Counted from the stretch's first letter, positions 23,637 through 35,700 are shown. The stretch is 64,000 nt of DNA from Rusavskia elegans (GCA_011316305.1 SAUG01000166.1:1-64000), one strand, 5' to 3'. The notes: generated by a model not told the origin, from the letters alone. A program made the numbers and translations.

Positions 23637-23782
23637 ACTAGATGATGTCTAGTGGGAAGAAAATGAAGGAAAGGAAGATTAATAACCTTTGTCTTGTTAT
23701 TTCGATGTCTGGGAAACACGCTATTCAACAAGCTACCATCGTCGGGATCACATAACGTAGAACAACATTGTATGTATCTTAC

Positions 23783-24319
23783 TTAACTGCTTGCCGCTGT
23801 AATCTGATTCAAGCCTGCAGCAACACCAGCCTCGCTGCTTGAGTCCACAACAACACTACCCTCGTTAAATCTCTCCTCCCAACCGTGATCATCGCCAGCC
23901 GGCCTCCACGACACCGTCAAGCCCACTTCATTCACAAAAGTCCTACCTCCCATAGAATCACTATAGGTGATACATTTAGAGTTCAACATCATTCCCTGAT
24001 CCCAAACGTCATATACAGTATGGTCTATCTCGTTGGCGTATAGCATTTCGACGCAGACTCTGCAGCCACCGTCCGTGCGCTCCCAAGGTAGCTTTATGGT
24101 GCCTGACTCCGCAATATTATTGTTGGTGAAGAAGAATAAGCCGTGTTGATCGCAGAAGAACCAATTGAGGGCGATGGAGCAGGATTTGGGGTCAAGTATA
24201 GGTTCAGAATCGCCTCGAGGGAGGCATTGAGCTGGGTAGGAAGATGAAGACAGGGCGGTAGTGTATAATATGGAGGAAGCAAGTAAGAGCACCGCATATA
24301 CGTAAGTGTGGGAAAACAT
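23783..24319 (-). CDS. Small secreted cysteine-containing protein
   Basis: A single-exon frame of 178 residues begins with a classic signal peptide (FSHTYVYAVLLLASSIL, cleavage near residue 22). The mature part has six cysteines (QCLP, KSC, FFC, GGC, RVC, SKC), an even number consistent with three disulfides. It has no long low-complexity region and no membrane segment after the signal. I recognise no enzyme family. Size, secretion signal and position in a subtelomeric, repeat-flanked island fit a candidate secreted effector or antimicrobial protein, but that is inference. The nearest neighbour is the broken CCCH gene, convergent with it. Confidence 0.65.
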   Translation of the reverse strand: MFSHTYVYAVLLLASSILYTTALSSSSYPAQCLPRGDSEPILDPKSCSIALNWFFCDQHGLFFFTNNNIAESGTIKLPWERTDGGCRVCVEMLYANEIDHTVYDVWDQGMMLNSKCITYSDSMGGRTFVNEVGLTVSWRPAGDDHGWEERFNEGSVVVDSSSEAGVAAGLNQITAASS

Positions 24320-25207
24320 GGCAAGAGCAGGCGGTATTAATGCAGATGCTTAACAGGACCTATACCGCCGAGAGGAGTTCGCAGTGTGCGCATTGAGGAG
24401 TACACGGGAGGAAAGGCGAAAGCAAGTGGGGAAGAATATAAGAGATCTAGGAGCGCACATCGCTTGATTATTTGCGTGTGTGCCGTGTGAGAGAGACTGC
24501 CGATAATGCGATACGTGTGTGAAACTGCACAGCCACCGAGAGTGTGTATTTATTCTTCGAGCAGGCTGAGCAGCAAGCTGGGAGTCTCATTGACAGATTA
24601 TGAGAATCGCGCGCTTCCAATTACTATCGACAGCTTTGTTCAGACGAGCGTTGATGCGGCGAATGTTGTGTGACTCCTTTCTCTGATCTGATTGTTTGTT
24701 GACGCTCCGTCTCGGCTGTTGGAAAGGAAACGTGATGCCAAGCGAGCTAAGCCCAAAGAAGCTACCTCAATTCATCTCTTCCAATCCTGCTACCAAATTC
24801 AGTCCTCCATCCCAAACATCTTTATCACTCTACTTGTACGCCTTGGGATATCAGGCGGGACTCCTGAGCGAGGCCTGAATCTTGCTCTAAGCTCAATCAT
24901 CCACGCTCTTCTAATCTGAGATGATAAAGGTCCAGCCAGGTACCCTTGGCCCCCAGTCCCTCAACCACTACAATGGCATAGACAGGGAGCATACCACTCT
25001 TTCAGACAAAGGCAAAATCATGCTGCATGCCAGCCGCCATCGGAGTCGTTGCCTCGTCACGCTAGTCTTTAGCTACCTGACGCCTCTCGGGCGGGGCAGA
25101 TTCCATGCATGCGATCCCGACAACGAGGCTGAGCGCGAGCCTCAAGACGAAGCCTGTTTTGCGAGTCACCGCTTCAGCATCCTTCGTCAATAGCCCATGC
25201 TTTGAGT
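24320..25207. other. Divergent intergenic region
   Basis: About 890 bp between the divergently transcribed secreted-protein gene and the STAND/G-alpha-like gene; it presumably holds both promoters. I see no conserved motif. The short frames at 24692-24919 and 24921-25193 show no family resemblance. Confidence 0.5.
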
Positions 25208-27714
25208 ATGGAGGCTATATCAGTCGCCGGGTCAGTGGTAGGCATACTCTCAGTAACAGCTAAGTTGGCAACTGGCTTGACAGAGCTTGTCGAAAGAGGA
25301 AAGAATGTCCCGGATTCCATCCACAGCCTAGTCTCGGAGTTGAATGATATGAGAGGGTGTCTCGCACAACTACAGCCTTTCTTGCAAGACACCCAACGGA
25401 GCTCTGCATCGAGGACTGCTATGATTTCCCTGGACCAAGTCGTCACCATCAATACTTCTTGTGTTTTGACTTTGTCCGAGCTTGAGAAGTTTATTGATTC
25501 ATTCAAGAGCCGTCAGTCTTTGTCACGTATGGATCGATTGAGGTGGATAAAGAACGAGTCCAGGATTGACCGCATGTTGCTACGCATCCGAGCCTCTAGG
25601 AGCTCTTTGAATCTCATCTTGGTGATACTGACCTGGTATGCTCTGATTATCATATTCAGTCCGCAACATCTGATTTACTGTACAGCGTTTCGATCCAGGA
25701 AGCTAGAACAGCCATTGAAAACCTCATCCCAACTGTTGAAGGCATACGGACCTCCAGTCAAGATGTGTCCCGAAGGTTGGCGACTCTGGAACTACATTCC
25801 GCACAGCGTGTTTCCGACAATGAGTCAGTCCATCCGATACGCCCGCAACTGCCAAGTATGGACCAACTGGGTAGCACAACCTTCCAAGCCAATACTCAGC
25901 CGACAGAGACAGCGACTATAGCTGGCAGCTCTCACCGCGAAGCCGATGCCGACCGCGGTCCCGCACTGTTGGCAACTCAAGATCCTGCGGTTGTGCCGAA
26001 CTTTGATGATGATAGCCAATCTCTTCAAAACGACTTAGAGCTTTTGCTCCAATGCTCTCGTCCGTACTCAAGACTTCAATCACCCTTTGAGAAGTTGTTG
26101 CTATCTTCAGCTTCACACTATACTGGACTCGACACCGTGATGACGGGTATCAGCCTCTCTGCGGTATCCAATCTCTCCCTCGTCTCGCTTCCCATCTCTA
26201 TCCATGAGATCTGGAACAAAACTCACTATACAGCCATTGCAAATCCGCAGTGCTTTTCTCCTCATGGCAGAAAACAATCCCACGCAGCACCGAACGTTCG
26301 AGACTCTTCAACCTCCAGTTCTAGCCAAGATAATGGAAGGACGTCGGCATCATCGGAGACTTCAGTGCGTCGTAGCTCTGACACTCATCGGAGTTTCGAT
26401 CGTGTAAATGCTTCGCCCATCGAGCAAGCACAAGATATCGTAAAGCCACGACGGAAGATAGTCATGCATGGTATGTTCGATGTATATCTATTCCATCTCT
26501 TCGATTTCACGGACTGATGATTTACGTACGTTACCAAAGGAACCGACGAATCTGGGATGTCCACTCTCGTGAAACAAATGCAGATCGCCTATGCTCCCGA
26601 AACCATCACCGCTACAGAGCAAGAGGATGTGCGGGCGGAGCTTTTCAACAACCTAGTCAGCGCGTTCCATATCACCCTGGAAATGATCATTGAATACGGG
26701 TGGCAATATGAATCAGACGTCCTTTTTAAGGTACTTATACGCATCTTTGTAGAAGTTTCCTGCTGATGAGCTCTAAGGCAGCCGCGAGTGTCTTCCGTCG
26801 CAATTATGATAAATGCATGTTTCGGCCGCAGGGCTGGACACAGAGTCCCTTCTCCTCCCCGGCCGCCGACAAGCTGCTGCGTTCGATGGAGATCTTGTGG
26901 CGGGATCCAACATTTTTGAAGGCTCTCAGCCGAGGACACGAATATGTTCAGTACGACAATATTTACTAGTAGGCCTTTTCCCCGAACTCTTCTACCTCAA
27001 TGCTAAGTAATGAAGCTGCTTCCGTCATAGAAAACGGCTCTTTCTACAGCATGGAGCTATCTCTTTCGGCGACCTTTTGCAAGTTCGTACGAAGACAAGA
27101 TGCATTACCGAAAAGCTGTTCGAAACGAGGAGGTTCGTGTATCAAGTCATTGACGTCGATGGGGCGCGACCCAAACGCAGAGACTGGGTACACACATGGG
27201 AGGGCGCAGATTGCCCCTTCTTCGTTGCTTCTTTGGCAGGCTACAACAGATGCCTCATCGAAGATACGAGTACGGTATGTACTTTTACAGCGCAGATGGC
27301 CCGAAAGACCACTTCGTTGACTCGAATCTTTAGAACCAAATGCAAGAGTCACTCTTACTCTTTGAAGCCTTACTTTCTTTTAAGTATCTCAAAGGCGTAC
27401 CTATCGTCTTAATCCTCAACAAGTTGGACGTCTTCAGGCAACAAATCCAGGAACATCCTCTGAGAACATGGTATCCCGATTTCGTGGGCAGGGAGAAAGA
27501 TCACGAGGCAGCATTGTCGTACATCGTGGCTAAGTTCAGAGCAATGAAGAGACTCTCCGATGAGCGGGAAATTCATGTCTACTACACTGATGCGACGAAC
27601 ATCGAGACTTGCCAAGCGACCTTGCGAGACATTGAAGATAATGTTATGCCTCGAATACATGAAAATCCACTAAGGTCGAGAAGTCGCGTATATCAACGCA
27701 TCCGACATCATTAA
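25208..27714 (+). CDS. Fusion of STAND-type N-terminal domain and G-alpha-like domain (six exons)
   Basis: Six exons (25208-25635, 25686-26470, 26540-26730, 26778-26968, 27016-27274, 27334-27714; introns 47-69 bp) give an unbroken 744-residue protein. Residues 1-140 match the helical N-terminal domain of fungal STAND/NLR and PigL-like proteins (MEAISVAGSVVGILSVTAKL ... RLRWIKNESRIDRMLLRIRA). Residues 150-400 are a Ser-rich linker. From about 400 it is a heterotrimeric G-protein alpha-like domain: P-loop GTDESGMSTLVKQMQI (405-420), switch I VRTKT (555-559), switch II DVDGARPKRRDWVH (578 on), NKLD (647-650) and YTDATN (702-707). The P-loop lysine is Met411, and DVGGQ of switch II is DVDGA, so nucleotide binding and hydrolysis should be impaired. 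Arg556 and Thr559 of switch I are kept. The start is the Met at 25208. It is probably a signalling or incompatibility-type protein with a pseudo-GTPase domain. Confidence 0.75.
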
Positions 27715-28189
27715 AGGCGACCAGAAGATACCGAACGATTAGAGAAAGCAAGGAGTTGCTGTAAGGTCGGGTCACCAGCGTATGATTATCTATGATATTG
27801 CTATTTCAAACGCCTATTTGCCTTTCATAGAGTGGTACATCGCCACGATTCGCCATGAGAAAAGGTTATTACTTGGAATGACATTGAACTGTACTCCATA
27901 TGATTATACTTTCTAATTCACTCTCATCGACCGAAACAAAAACTATCAGATTCAACCTATACTTACCCAAAAAAACCTTACCTTCTACCTTACGAGATCT
28001 TTTCCTGGTCTCCTCTCACCTAGGAATTACTATCCAGCCTCCACCCTACCACTTCGGTATAAACACCATACATTCCATCAGAACCCCTACTACGCGTGAA
28101 AGTACGTGTATTCAAGATATCTATAACCTAGGTGACAATCCTAACGTTGCAATATACTCCTCTTGGACAAGACAGTTGCCTCGCTAGAT
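27715..28189. other. Intergenic, no gene seen
   Basis: No gene recognised between the G-alpha-like gene and the CCCH relic. From about 27900 the composition is odd, low in G on the plus strand, but I can define no repeat. Confidence 0.45.
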
Positions 28190-29356
28190 AAAGTAAATCT
28201 TTTCTCTCCACCCCACCGGTAATCCGTAGGCCGTGTCTGTGAATGTAACGAGGTTTTCTGCAGTAGCCCCTGAGATAATGCTCGTTACGTATTTCTTCTC
28301 GCGAATTGTCTCTACAATGGCAGCGTCTGGGACATCTATAGGAGGGTCGACTGGATTCTTATGAAAATCGCGAAGGGTTGCAGTCTGATTTTAATATCTA
28401 ATTGTAGGTACGAGAGCAACTTTACTACCTCTCTACTTAAGCGACGACGCTGTCACTACTACCGCGGCATAGAATCCTCGAGAACTTCTCGACTTCCGTA
28501 ACACGGTCCCACAAGGTGGAATCCTCGTATCACGGAATACACTCCTCAACCTAGAACTCCCGAAAACACTCGCCAACTGCCCCATCTAGTTCGCAAACGG
28601 CGGTTCCTCCATCAACGTAACCATCCCTTAATCGCCTTATTACCACAACACTGCCCTATCAACCTCGCGTACCCCTTATCCGTCGGAGCACCAAGCAGAA
28701 TGGGCTTACAATGATCATTATAGATAAACAATTCAAACGTCTTCTTGATCTTCGAGTCCTCACACTCCTTCCCATTGCCCGCCTCCACGATCTCGAAAGT
28801 TGGGAGTTTCTTATTGAAGCATGTTATAGATCTACCGAGGCCGTCGTCCGTAGCATCGACAGTACCATTGGTCCTGCAGACTTTTCTCTGGCCGTGGAGA
28901 TCGATGCAGATGCGCACCCAAATTTCAGTGCTCTATTGGACGCCTGACAATCGGTTTTTGACGTATATATCGATACCACTTCCAGCACCTCCGCCGCCTC
29001 CTCGCCCCTCGCTTCCAGTCTAATGATAAGATGATTATGTAAATGCATAGTACTCCCGTCGATCAACACCATCACAAAAGGATTGCGATCTACCAACTGT
29101 ACACCGATGTGACCTTAGCAATAGCTACTGCGAGGTTCGACTCTGCCAATTTGGCAGCGTCTCTTACTTTAATCAATTCGAGCTCAAGAGCTTCCAACTT
29201 CGATTTCAGCTTAGCGGTGTTATCTACGGGATCGTATAGGATTGCGATGGGCTTCGTTTTGGTGGGCGAAAAACGGGAAAGAGTTAGAAAAACTGACTGT
29301 ATATATAGGTAGTGCCTAGAGCTCTGGAACGTTCTACAAGGTATAATCCAAACCAT
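28190..29356 (-). pseudogene. CCCH zinc-finger family relic
   Basis: Minus-strand pieces in different frames follow the family order: a coiled-coil segment (KLKSKLEALELELIKVRDA, about 29200), the N-terminal core NPFVMVLIDGSTMHLHNHL (about 29070), RICIDLHGQRKVCRTNGTVD, FNKKLPTFEIVEAGNGKEC and FELFIYNDHCKPILLGAPTD (28900-28680), then PPFAN and VFRDTRIP (about 28600-28510). Stops and shifts separate them, including a TAG before STEIWVRICI and another after PPFAN. The finger region near 28290 is unrecognisable, with only IREKKYV hinting at its start. It is more decayed than the copy at 22769-23636 but keeps the half that copy lacks. Confidence 0.6.
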
Positions 29357-30030
29357 TACTACTGTGTTTGAAGCGTATCATCTCAAAATCTCCAGGCGAG
29401 TCGATATAAATACTGCAGAAATATAAAAAGTATAACATTAGTTGCATAAACGTATTATGTTTGAACCCTCTCGATCCTTGGATTTATTGATAATATTATC
29501 CATTCAATATTCGGATTATTAATTAATTGTCTCAGGTACCATCAGTGTGTATAGGTGTGTATAATTCTAACTTTAATCTGATGCACCTTGAAGTAGATTT
29601 GCAGACAGCTACCAGTATCCAGCCAGTTTTAATCCTATATACTTGAACTATCTTGATCAAACAATAACAAAAATCATGTTGTTTGCGTCTCGTACTCTCA
29701 ATACAGTTACATTACTTGGAACAACTTTACTACAAGTTTCGCTATAATCGGATGCATTCAACAACGCGCGATTGAGAACAAACCCTAGTCGCGAGATACG
29801 GGTTGGCGAGTGATACTACATCCATCTAACTTCCCTTACCAATTCTTCAAAGTCATACTAATGAGATCCTTTGGCGGAGAGATAATCTCCATAAATTCTC
29901 CGCCGTCTCGAGTTACGTGCACCAACCAGCCAGCACCATAGATAGTCTTTTACCACCTTTCCTGAAAACTGCCCATCTCGAAGTGGGCGAGACAACATAT
30001 CTTCTATATCGCTGCGCGCTATAATCCAGG
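29357..30030. other. AT-rich intergenic region
   Basis: About 670 bp downstream of the GMC oxidoreductase. AT-rich but with normal CA and TG content, so not RIP-mutated. No gene, tRNA or repeat recognised. Confidence 0.5.
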
Positions 30031-32236
30031 TTAAGACAGATTTTGATCTTTGTTGCTGAGCCCCAGCTCCTGAATAAAGATATCCGCCGCCTTTTCTCCG
30101 ATCAAAAAAGCAGTATTGCCCGTATTCGCACCCACATTCTCCGGCGGTACGCTCAAATCCGCCAGCTTGAGGCCATAGACACCATAAACACTCAGGTTTT
30201 TGTCCACGACGCCTTTTCTCTCCCGTGGCGCCATCTTACACGTGCCCAACGAATGCCAAGTCGTGGAGAGGATTTCACGAACCCTCTGATCGATCGCTTT
30301 ATCATCCTCGGCCGAGTACTCGATGCGCTCATTGTCGTCCATCACCACCGGTCCCTCTGCCTTTTCGATGACGGCGGCTTTCGATCCTTTGGGGAAGCGA
30401 GGATGGGTTGCTGCCAGCTCGCCGCGGAAGATAGGCATACGCCGCCACATCTCCCGAGACACCTTGTATGCCCAGATATGCTTCTTCACATCCACATCGC
30501 CGGCGTCCGTGAGCCAGCCGGTGTCGAAGTCGACGGGGTCGTGCATCGATGGGCCGGTCACGTGCACATGGCCGCGAGAGTATGGGTATGCGGTCCAATT
30601 GGCTTGGGAGACGTATTCCGCGTCGTCTGGAAGGACGGAGTGATCACCGTAGTAGCTGTCGTCCGTTAGTAGGATGGTTACTCACTCGACATCGATAAAC
30701 GTCTTACCAGGTGTACAAAGCAAGGATCATAAGAGGCTTGTTTGGCGCCTCCTTGAAGTCTCGGTCCCATGCTTTCTTGAACTCGGGTCCAAGAGCTTCA
30801 ACTTCGGTCTCGGTTGGCCGGAATTTGCCTTGGGCATCCATTCCGTTGGTGCCGAGGAGTTCATCGTTGTTTCGAATCCTTTCCTCGACGTCGAAACGAC
30901 CATCCTGGTAACCGTTGATGGTTTCTTGTGGGGTAAGATTGGTTCGATACGACCACAATGTTAGATGGTGATCCTGATAGTCGGCTCCGACGCCCGGCAG
31001 ATCTTCGAGAACATCAATTCCGGCTTTCTTCAGAATCTGGACATCACCGAGTCCCGACCGCTCAAGAATACCTGGCGTGCCATTCGCACCTGCCGAAACG
31101 ATGACCATCTTGCGAGCGTGTGCTTGGCGCTGAGCGGTATATGCTGTAGCCAAATATTCGGGGTTTGCAAGCCATTTGGGGTTGGTCTGGTATACGACGC
31201 CGTTGGCTCGCTTGTTTCCATCGAACAGAACCTTCAAGACTTGCTTCTCCACCAGCACATGTAGGTTGGGATAATCTCTGCTCTGCAACTTAGGATGCAG
31301 GTATCGGTGAGCAGAGTCCTGCCGCCGTCCATTGAGCCCAACATAACGATAATAACGCTCTATCGCGTTATTCTCGTCGAGATTCTGCAGATCGTGCGAC
31401 TCGGGATATCCCAGCTTTGCAGCTGCTTCGACGAAGGCGTCTTCGGCGCGGCTACACGTGTGTGTGCCTTTGGAGACGTTGACCGGACCGTCGAAGCCAT
31501 GTCGGTCCTTGTCGCCCTTGCCATGGTATGTCTCGAGCTGCGAATAAATTAGCCATCCAAATGTCTACACAATCATGACAACAAAACGCACCTTCTTCAA
31601 GAAAGGGAGCAGCTCATCAGCCGACCATCCCTCCGTCTTCCACGAATCGAAGTCGGAGCGTTGACCGCGAGTATAAACCATCCAGTTCATTGCAGAGCCA
31701 CCACCTAGCGTGCCGCCTGATGGTACAATGGGCGACCGATCCGCCAGCTGGGGCGACTTTCGAGTCTGCCAGAAAAGTGTGATGTTACTGCTGGGAAAAA
31801 GATTCCGCGGATACAAGGCTGGGTGAACCACATCAGGCATGCCATAACTATTGGGACCTCTGTAGTAAAACTCGAGTCATCGTTCTCGCCCTCGGGTAAG
31901 CGTTGTGTTATCTCTTGAGTAGTAAAACAAGGAACATTCTGCTCTAAGATGGGGATCGAAAAGACGTACTGCTCAATGACAAGGATAACCAGGTCGCGAT
32001 CTGCTTCGGCCAGGCGCGAGGCGACGACGCATCCCGCGAGACCTCCTACGAACGCCTGTCAATAGATAACAATGGGCATGAAGCGAGTGTCGCACCTCCA
32101 GCAATCTGGCCGCCGTCAGCGTGTGAGGCTCTGTCATGGATCCGTGTGAGACTGATCAGGCTGGTAATGTGGCCGCATTACTTACAATGACATCTACCTC
32201 TTTGAGGTCTTCTGGGAGCTTCGTATGGAGAGGCAT
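30031..32236 (-). CDS. GMC oxidoreductase, alcohol-oxidase type (five exons)
   Basis: Exons 32236-32186, 32055-31970, 31859-31592, 31537-30708 and 30655-30031 (introns 130, 110, 54 and 52 bp) join without a break into 619 residues. Family blocks in order: GTLGGGSAMNWMVYTRGQRS, DFDSWKTEGWSADELLPFLK, RQDSAHRYLHPKL, VSAGANGTPGILERSGLG, LPGVGADYQDHH, and at the C-terminus TTWHSLGTCKMAP and ENVGANTGNTAFLIGEKAAD, which hold the catalytic His and Asn. These match fungal alcohol oxidases, which oxidise short-chain alcohols with FAD and release hydrogen peroxide. The dinucleotide-binding loop near residue 20 reads FVGGLAGC, one residue shorter than the usual GGGTAG type, so FAD binding is doubtful. 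There is no C-terminal peroxisomal signal. It may be a tailoring enzyme of the neighbouring polyketide cluster. Confidence 0.85.
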
Positions 32237-32711
32237 TCTGAATTCGGATCCGGAAGACCTGTTTTGGGCCTCCGTGTTGTCTTTAGAGGCACGAAAGCGG
32301 ATATGTTGATCTGAGTTGGACGAAAGTGCATCATACCTTGCGTAGAGAACGGTGGGTTATCCCCTCACTCTGAATGCCTTCCTTTCGACCGTCAGTATCC
32401 CCTCATTCTAGTCTCGACATCCAGACCCACACGCCTGCAAGAGTTGAGCACCGATTTTGGGAACACATACGCGGCTTCGCAACTTGACCATGTTCCAGCA
32501 GGAAGATAGCGCGCCTTTGTATGGGGGGGGGGGGGGGAAGGGAGGGGGCGCTCTGCGAGCTCTACACATCACGTGACAATGATGTCACAAGTCATCATAC
32601 GAAAAGCAATAGTATGTTGAGAGAAAGGTCTTTTGATTCGGATTCATATCCATGAGAAATAAACGTCTAGATGCAAGTATTGCTTAATGAGACCATTCGA
32701 AGCTTTTCTAG
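32237..32711. other. Intergenic with a 15-base G run
   Basis: Separates the GMC gene's start from the end of the polyketide synthase. It contains 15 consecutive G at 32523-32537 followed by further G blocks (about 287 bp upstream of the GMC start). No gene seen. Confidence 0.6.
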
Positions 32712-35700
32712 TTATACCCCCATAAACGCGCCCTCTCCGCCGGAAACTGCGCCCTCTCCTCCTCCGTAGAAGCTAAGAACCCAATCTCCCTCCAGATTTA
32801 TATGTACTTTCTCGCTACCGTTTTGCTCACCGGTCCCACGCCTCTCAGTGTTTTCGAGTGCTCCAGCGTTCTTCTTCGTGTCTAAGATAAGCCCGCCACA
32901 AGACATCCTCAGGAAATTGTCTTCTAAGAACTCGATAAGTGTCGATGCGGGGGTTGTTCTTCTGCGGCGCGTTTCGTACCCGTTCCATCCACAAACCGAA
33001 GGGATCACGTTGCTCGCTGGGATATGCAAGGCCTCCGCCAAGATAGAGGTCATCTCCCGCCAGGATTGGCCAACCGGATTCTCCACGTGGTAGATGGGGT
33101 GTGGTGTATGATATGCCGAGACCAGATCGGATAAAGTGCCAGCAATAGCGTTGACAGGCGTCCAGTATAGTCCGCCGCCCATGTCCGGAAGGACACCCAG
33201 CGTTTGTGACGATTTGACCAAGAAACCGAAATGCTCCACGGGGTTCCAGTAGCTCCGAACCGGCGATCTGGCCGAGGCGGACGGCCACGGTGCGGAAACG
33301 ATCCGGATGCTGGTGTAGCGTCAGGTCGAGCATCCATTCGCATCCCCATTTGGCCTCCCCGTATCCATTGGGTAGGACGGATTCGATACCGACTCTTTCT
33401 TCGGGAACGACGATCTTTGTGGTGCTTCCGGAGTCATAATGGCCAACGACACCAATGGAAGATACCACCTGGAAGCCGAACTTGAAGCCTGCTGGGCGCC
33501 CCGAAGCGGCTTCGCATGCAAAGTCCACAAGGTTGCGCATCACTTGAAATTGCAACTCGAAGCCTGGCAGAGGACGCTTGGCACTCATTGGCCATGCGTT
33601 GTGGATCAGATGAGTGACGGAGAAAACAAGGTTGTCGTATTCGCCCTTGGTAAGTCCGAATCTAGGCTTGGCGGTGTCCGTTTGGAAGACTTGCAATTTA
33701 TGCTTGAGGGTATCGGGGAAGTGGATGCCCTTGTCCCTCATGGATTTGTATTGGCGAGCGTAGCCTTCTGCCTTATTTTCGCGGTTCATGCAAATCACCG
33801 TCTTAACGTCCGAAAGCTGGGCGAGATGGAAGGCGAGGTGATCACCTAGGCCTCCTGATGCTCCTGTTACCAGGATGACCTTTTCATTGTCTGTTGTTGA
33901 GCGTTTGGATGAAGTGCTAACTGGTACGGAGAAGCCGGCGGTATACTTCTCAACGTACTGTTGGACAGCCTTCATCCGGCTTGTCAAGGCAACCCTTTCC
34001 GTTGGGCTCCTCTTTGGGGGGTCCAATGCCTTTGGAGCGGGCGGGGGCGCATGGACCGGGGCTGGTTTGGGCTCTGCGAGAGGTGCTGATGGTATGTCCT
34101 TGCCTTCGGCGCCGTCTCCTACTAACAGCCTCTTCAAGTCCGCTACAAGTGGACACTCCAAAAACAGCGATTCATGTGATATATCGAGATCGAGCTCGTC
34201 ACGGAGACGGCTGCCGATGACCAAAGACAGTAGTGAGTCCACGCCACTGTCGGCAAAGCTGGTATCGTCAGTGAAGTCCTCGATGGCCACTCCGCTCTCC
34301 TCAGATACGATAGCAAGAGCGCGCTGAAAGCTAAGACTGTTACCAGGGTCAGGCGTTGTGGCCCCTGTAACATTCACACAAGGGGTTGTGGTTCCGGAAG
34401 TGCTGCTGCTCGGCGTATGGACCTCAACCATATCGTCAACCAAGATTGGATCGGCTGCGGTGTCGCCTAGATATTCCTTGAGAGCCTTGACTGTAGGATA
34501 ATCATAGAACAGGGCATTGAAGTCAAGATCAAGGTCCATCTCCTCCTTGAATCGAGCCGAGATGGTGAGGCCCATAAGAGAGTTGATGCCGCGTCACTGA
34601 ATATGAGGTTGTCGGTCAAGTCATCTAGGTCCATGCTGCTCGCTTCGGCGATAATGCTGAGCGCTTGTGCACCTGCGCCATTGGAAGAGGTGCCCACTTT
34701 GAGTTCCGGAAAAGACACATGCTGATATTTTGGGAGATACCAATAATGTCTTGGACGGCGCTGGCGCAGCAGGTGCAGATACAGTCTTCGGGCCGGCTTT
34801 ATTTGGTTGCGACTTGGCTCCGCTCTCAATGGACAGGATGACTTTAAGTACCCGGCGCGGTACACCTTGCATCTAAGGATGGTCAAAGTGATCATTCTTA
34901 GTCGCGAAAAGCAGAGGAACACTCACTGTAACCTGCTTGAAGCTTGCAACGACATTGTCGCCGTCGAATGTCGCTACATCGCCATGCCACAACCCACCCG
35001 TGCCTTCACGCATTTGAGTGTAGGTGGTGTACTCCTTATCAAAGTTAATTGGCTCGAAGATTTGAAAGCCTCCCCAGCCGTGATTCATGAAGACTTCCTT
35101 GTCCAGATCAGTGTCGTCTTTGCAACTCATTGTGAACTCGCAGGATTGTGTAAGTGCGTCAATGATGGCCGGATGCGTGTGGAAGTCCCCTTCTCTCCTA
35201 ACGCTGCCAAAGCTCAGCTTGCTGGACGCCTCGAGGGTGTTGCTGTTAAGCACCATTTCGTCAATAGCACGGTAGTCGTCGTGGAATCGTGCCAGTAGTT
35301 GGAATCGCGCGATACGCCATAGGACGATTGAATCGCGCTGTATCACCAGGGGCAATGCTATCGCGGAGGATTTGCATCTTGTGCTTCGTATTGAGCGCAT
35401 CTTCCTGCATCTTCTCTTGTAGGCTGTGATCCTGGGAACGAACAACGCATCGTGCGTGTTCCTGTAGTTCTCCCTTGGCATCAAAGGACATGAATATGGT
35501 CGTCGCGGTATTGGAGCTCCAGTCCACGTCACTGTGGGCCTGCAGAAGCTGTTCACCGGCCTTTTCTTTCAGGATGAGGGCTTTCGAGATGCTCATGTTT
35601 GAAAAGTCTACCAGTCTATCTTGCTTAGCTGGTTGATAACGATCGATCAGGTAAGTGCCCAGTGATAGCGCGATGTCGGCATATACAGACGGTGTGCATA

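Noticed and set aside
25636..25659. A 24-bp first intron in the G-alpha-like gene
   Set aside because: Too short; the acceptor at 25685 gives a 50-bp intron and keeps the frame.
34873..35556. Separate 227-residue gene covering the PT region
   Set aside because: Its C-terminal part is the PT domain of the polyketide synthase in the shifted frame; the N-terminal part is out-of-frame translation of the same gene.
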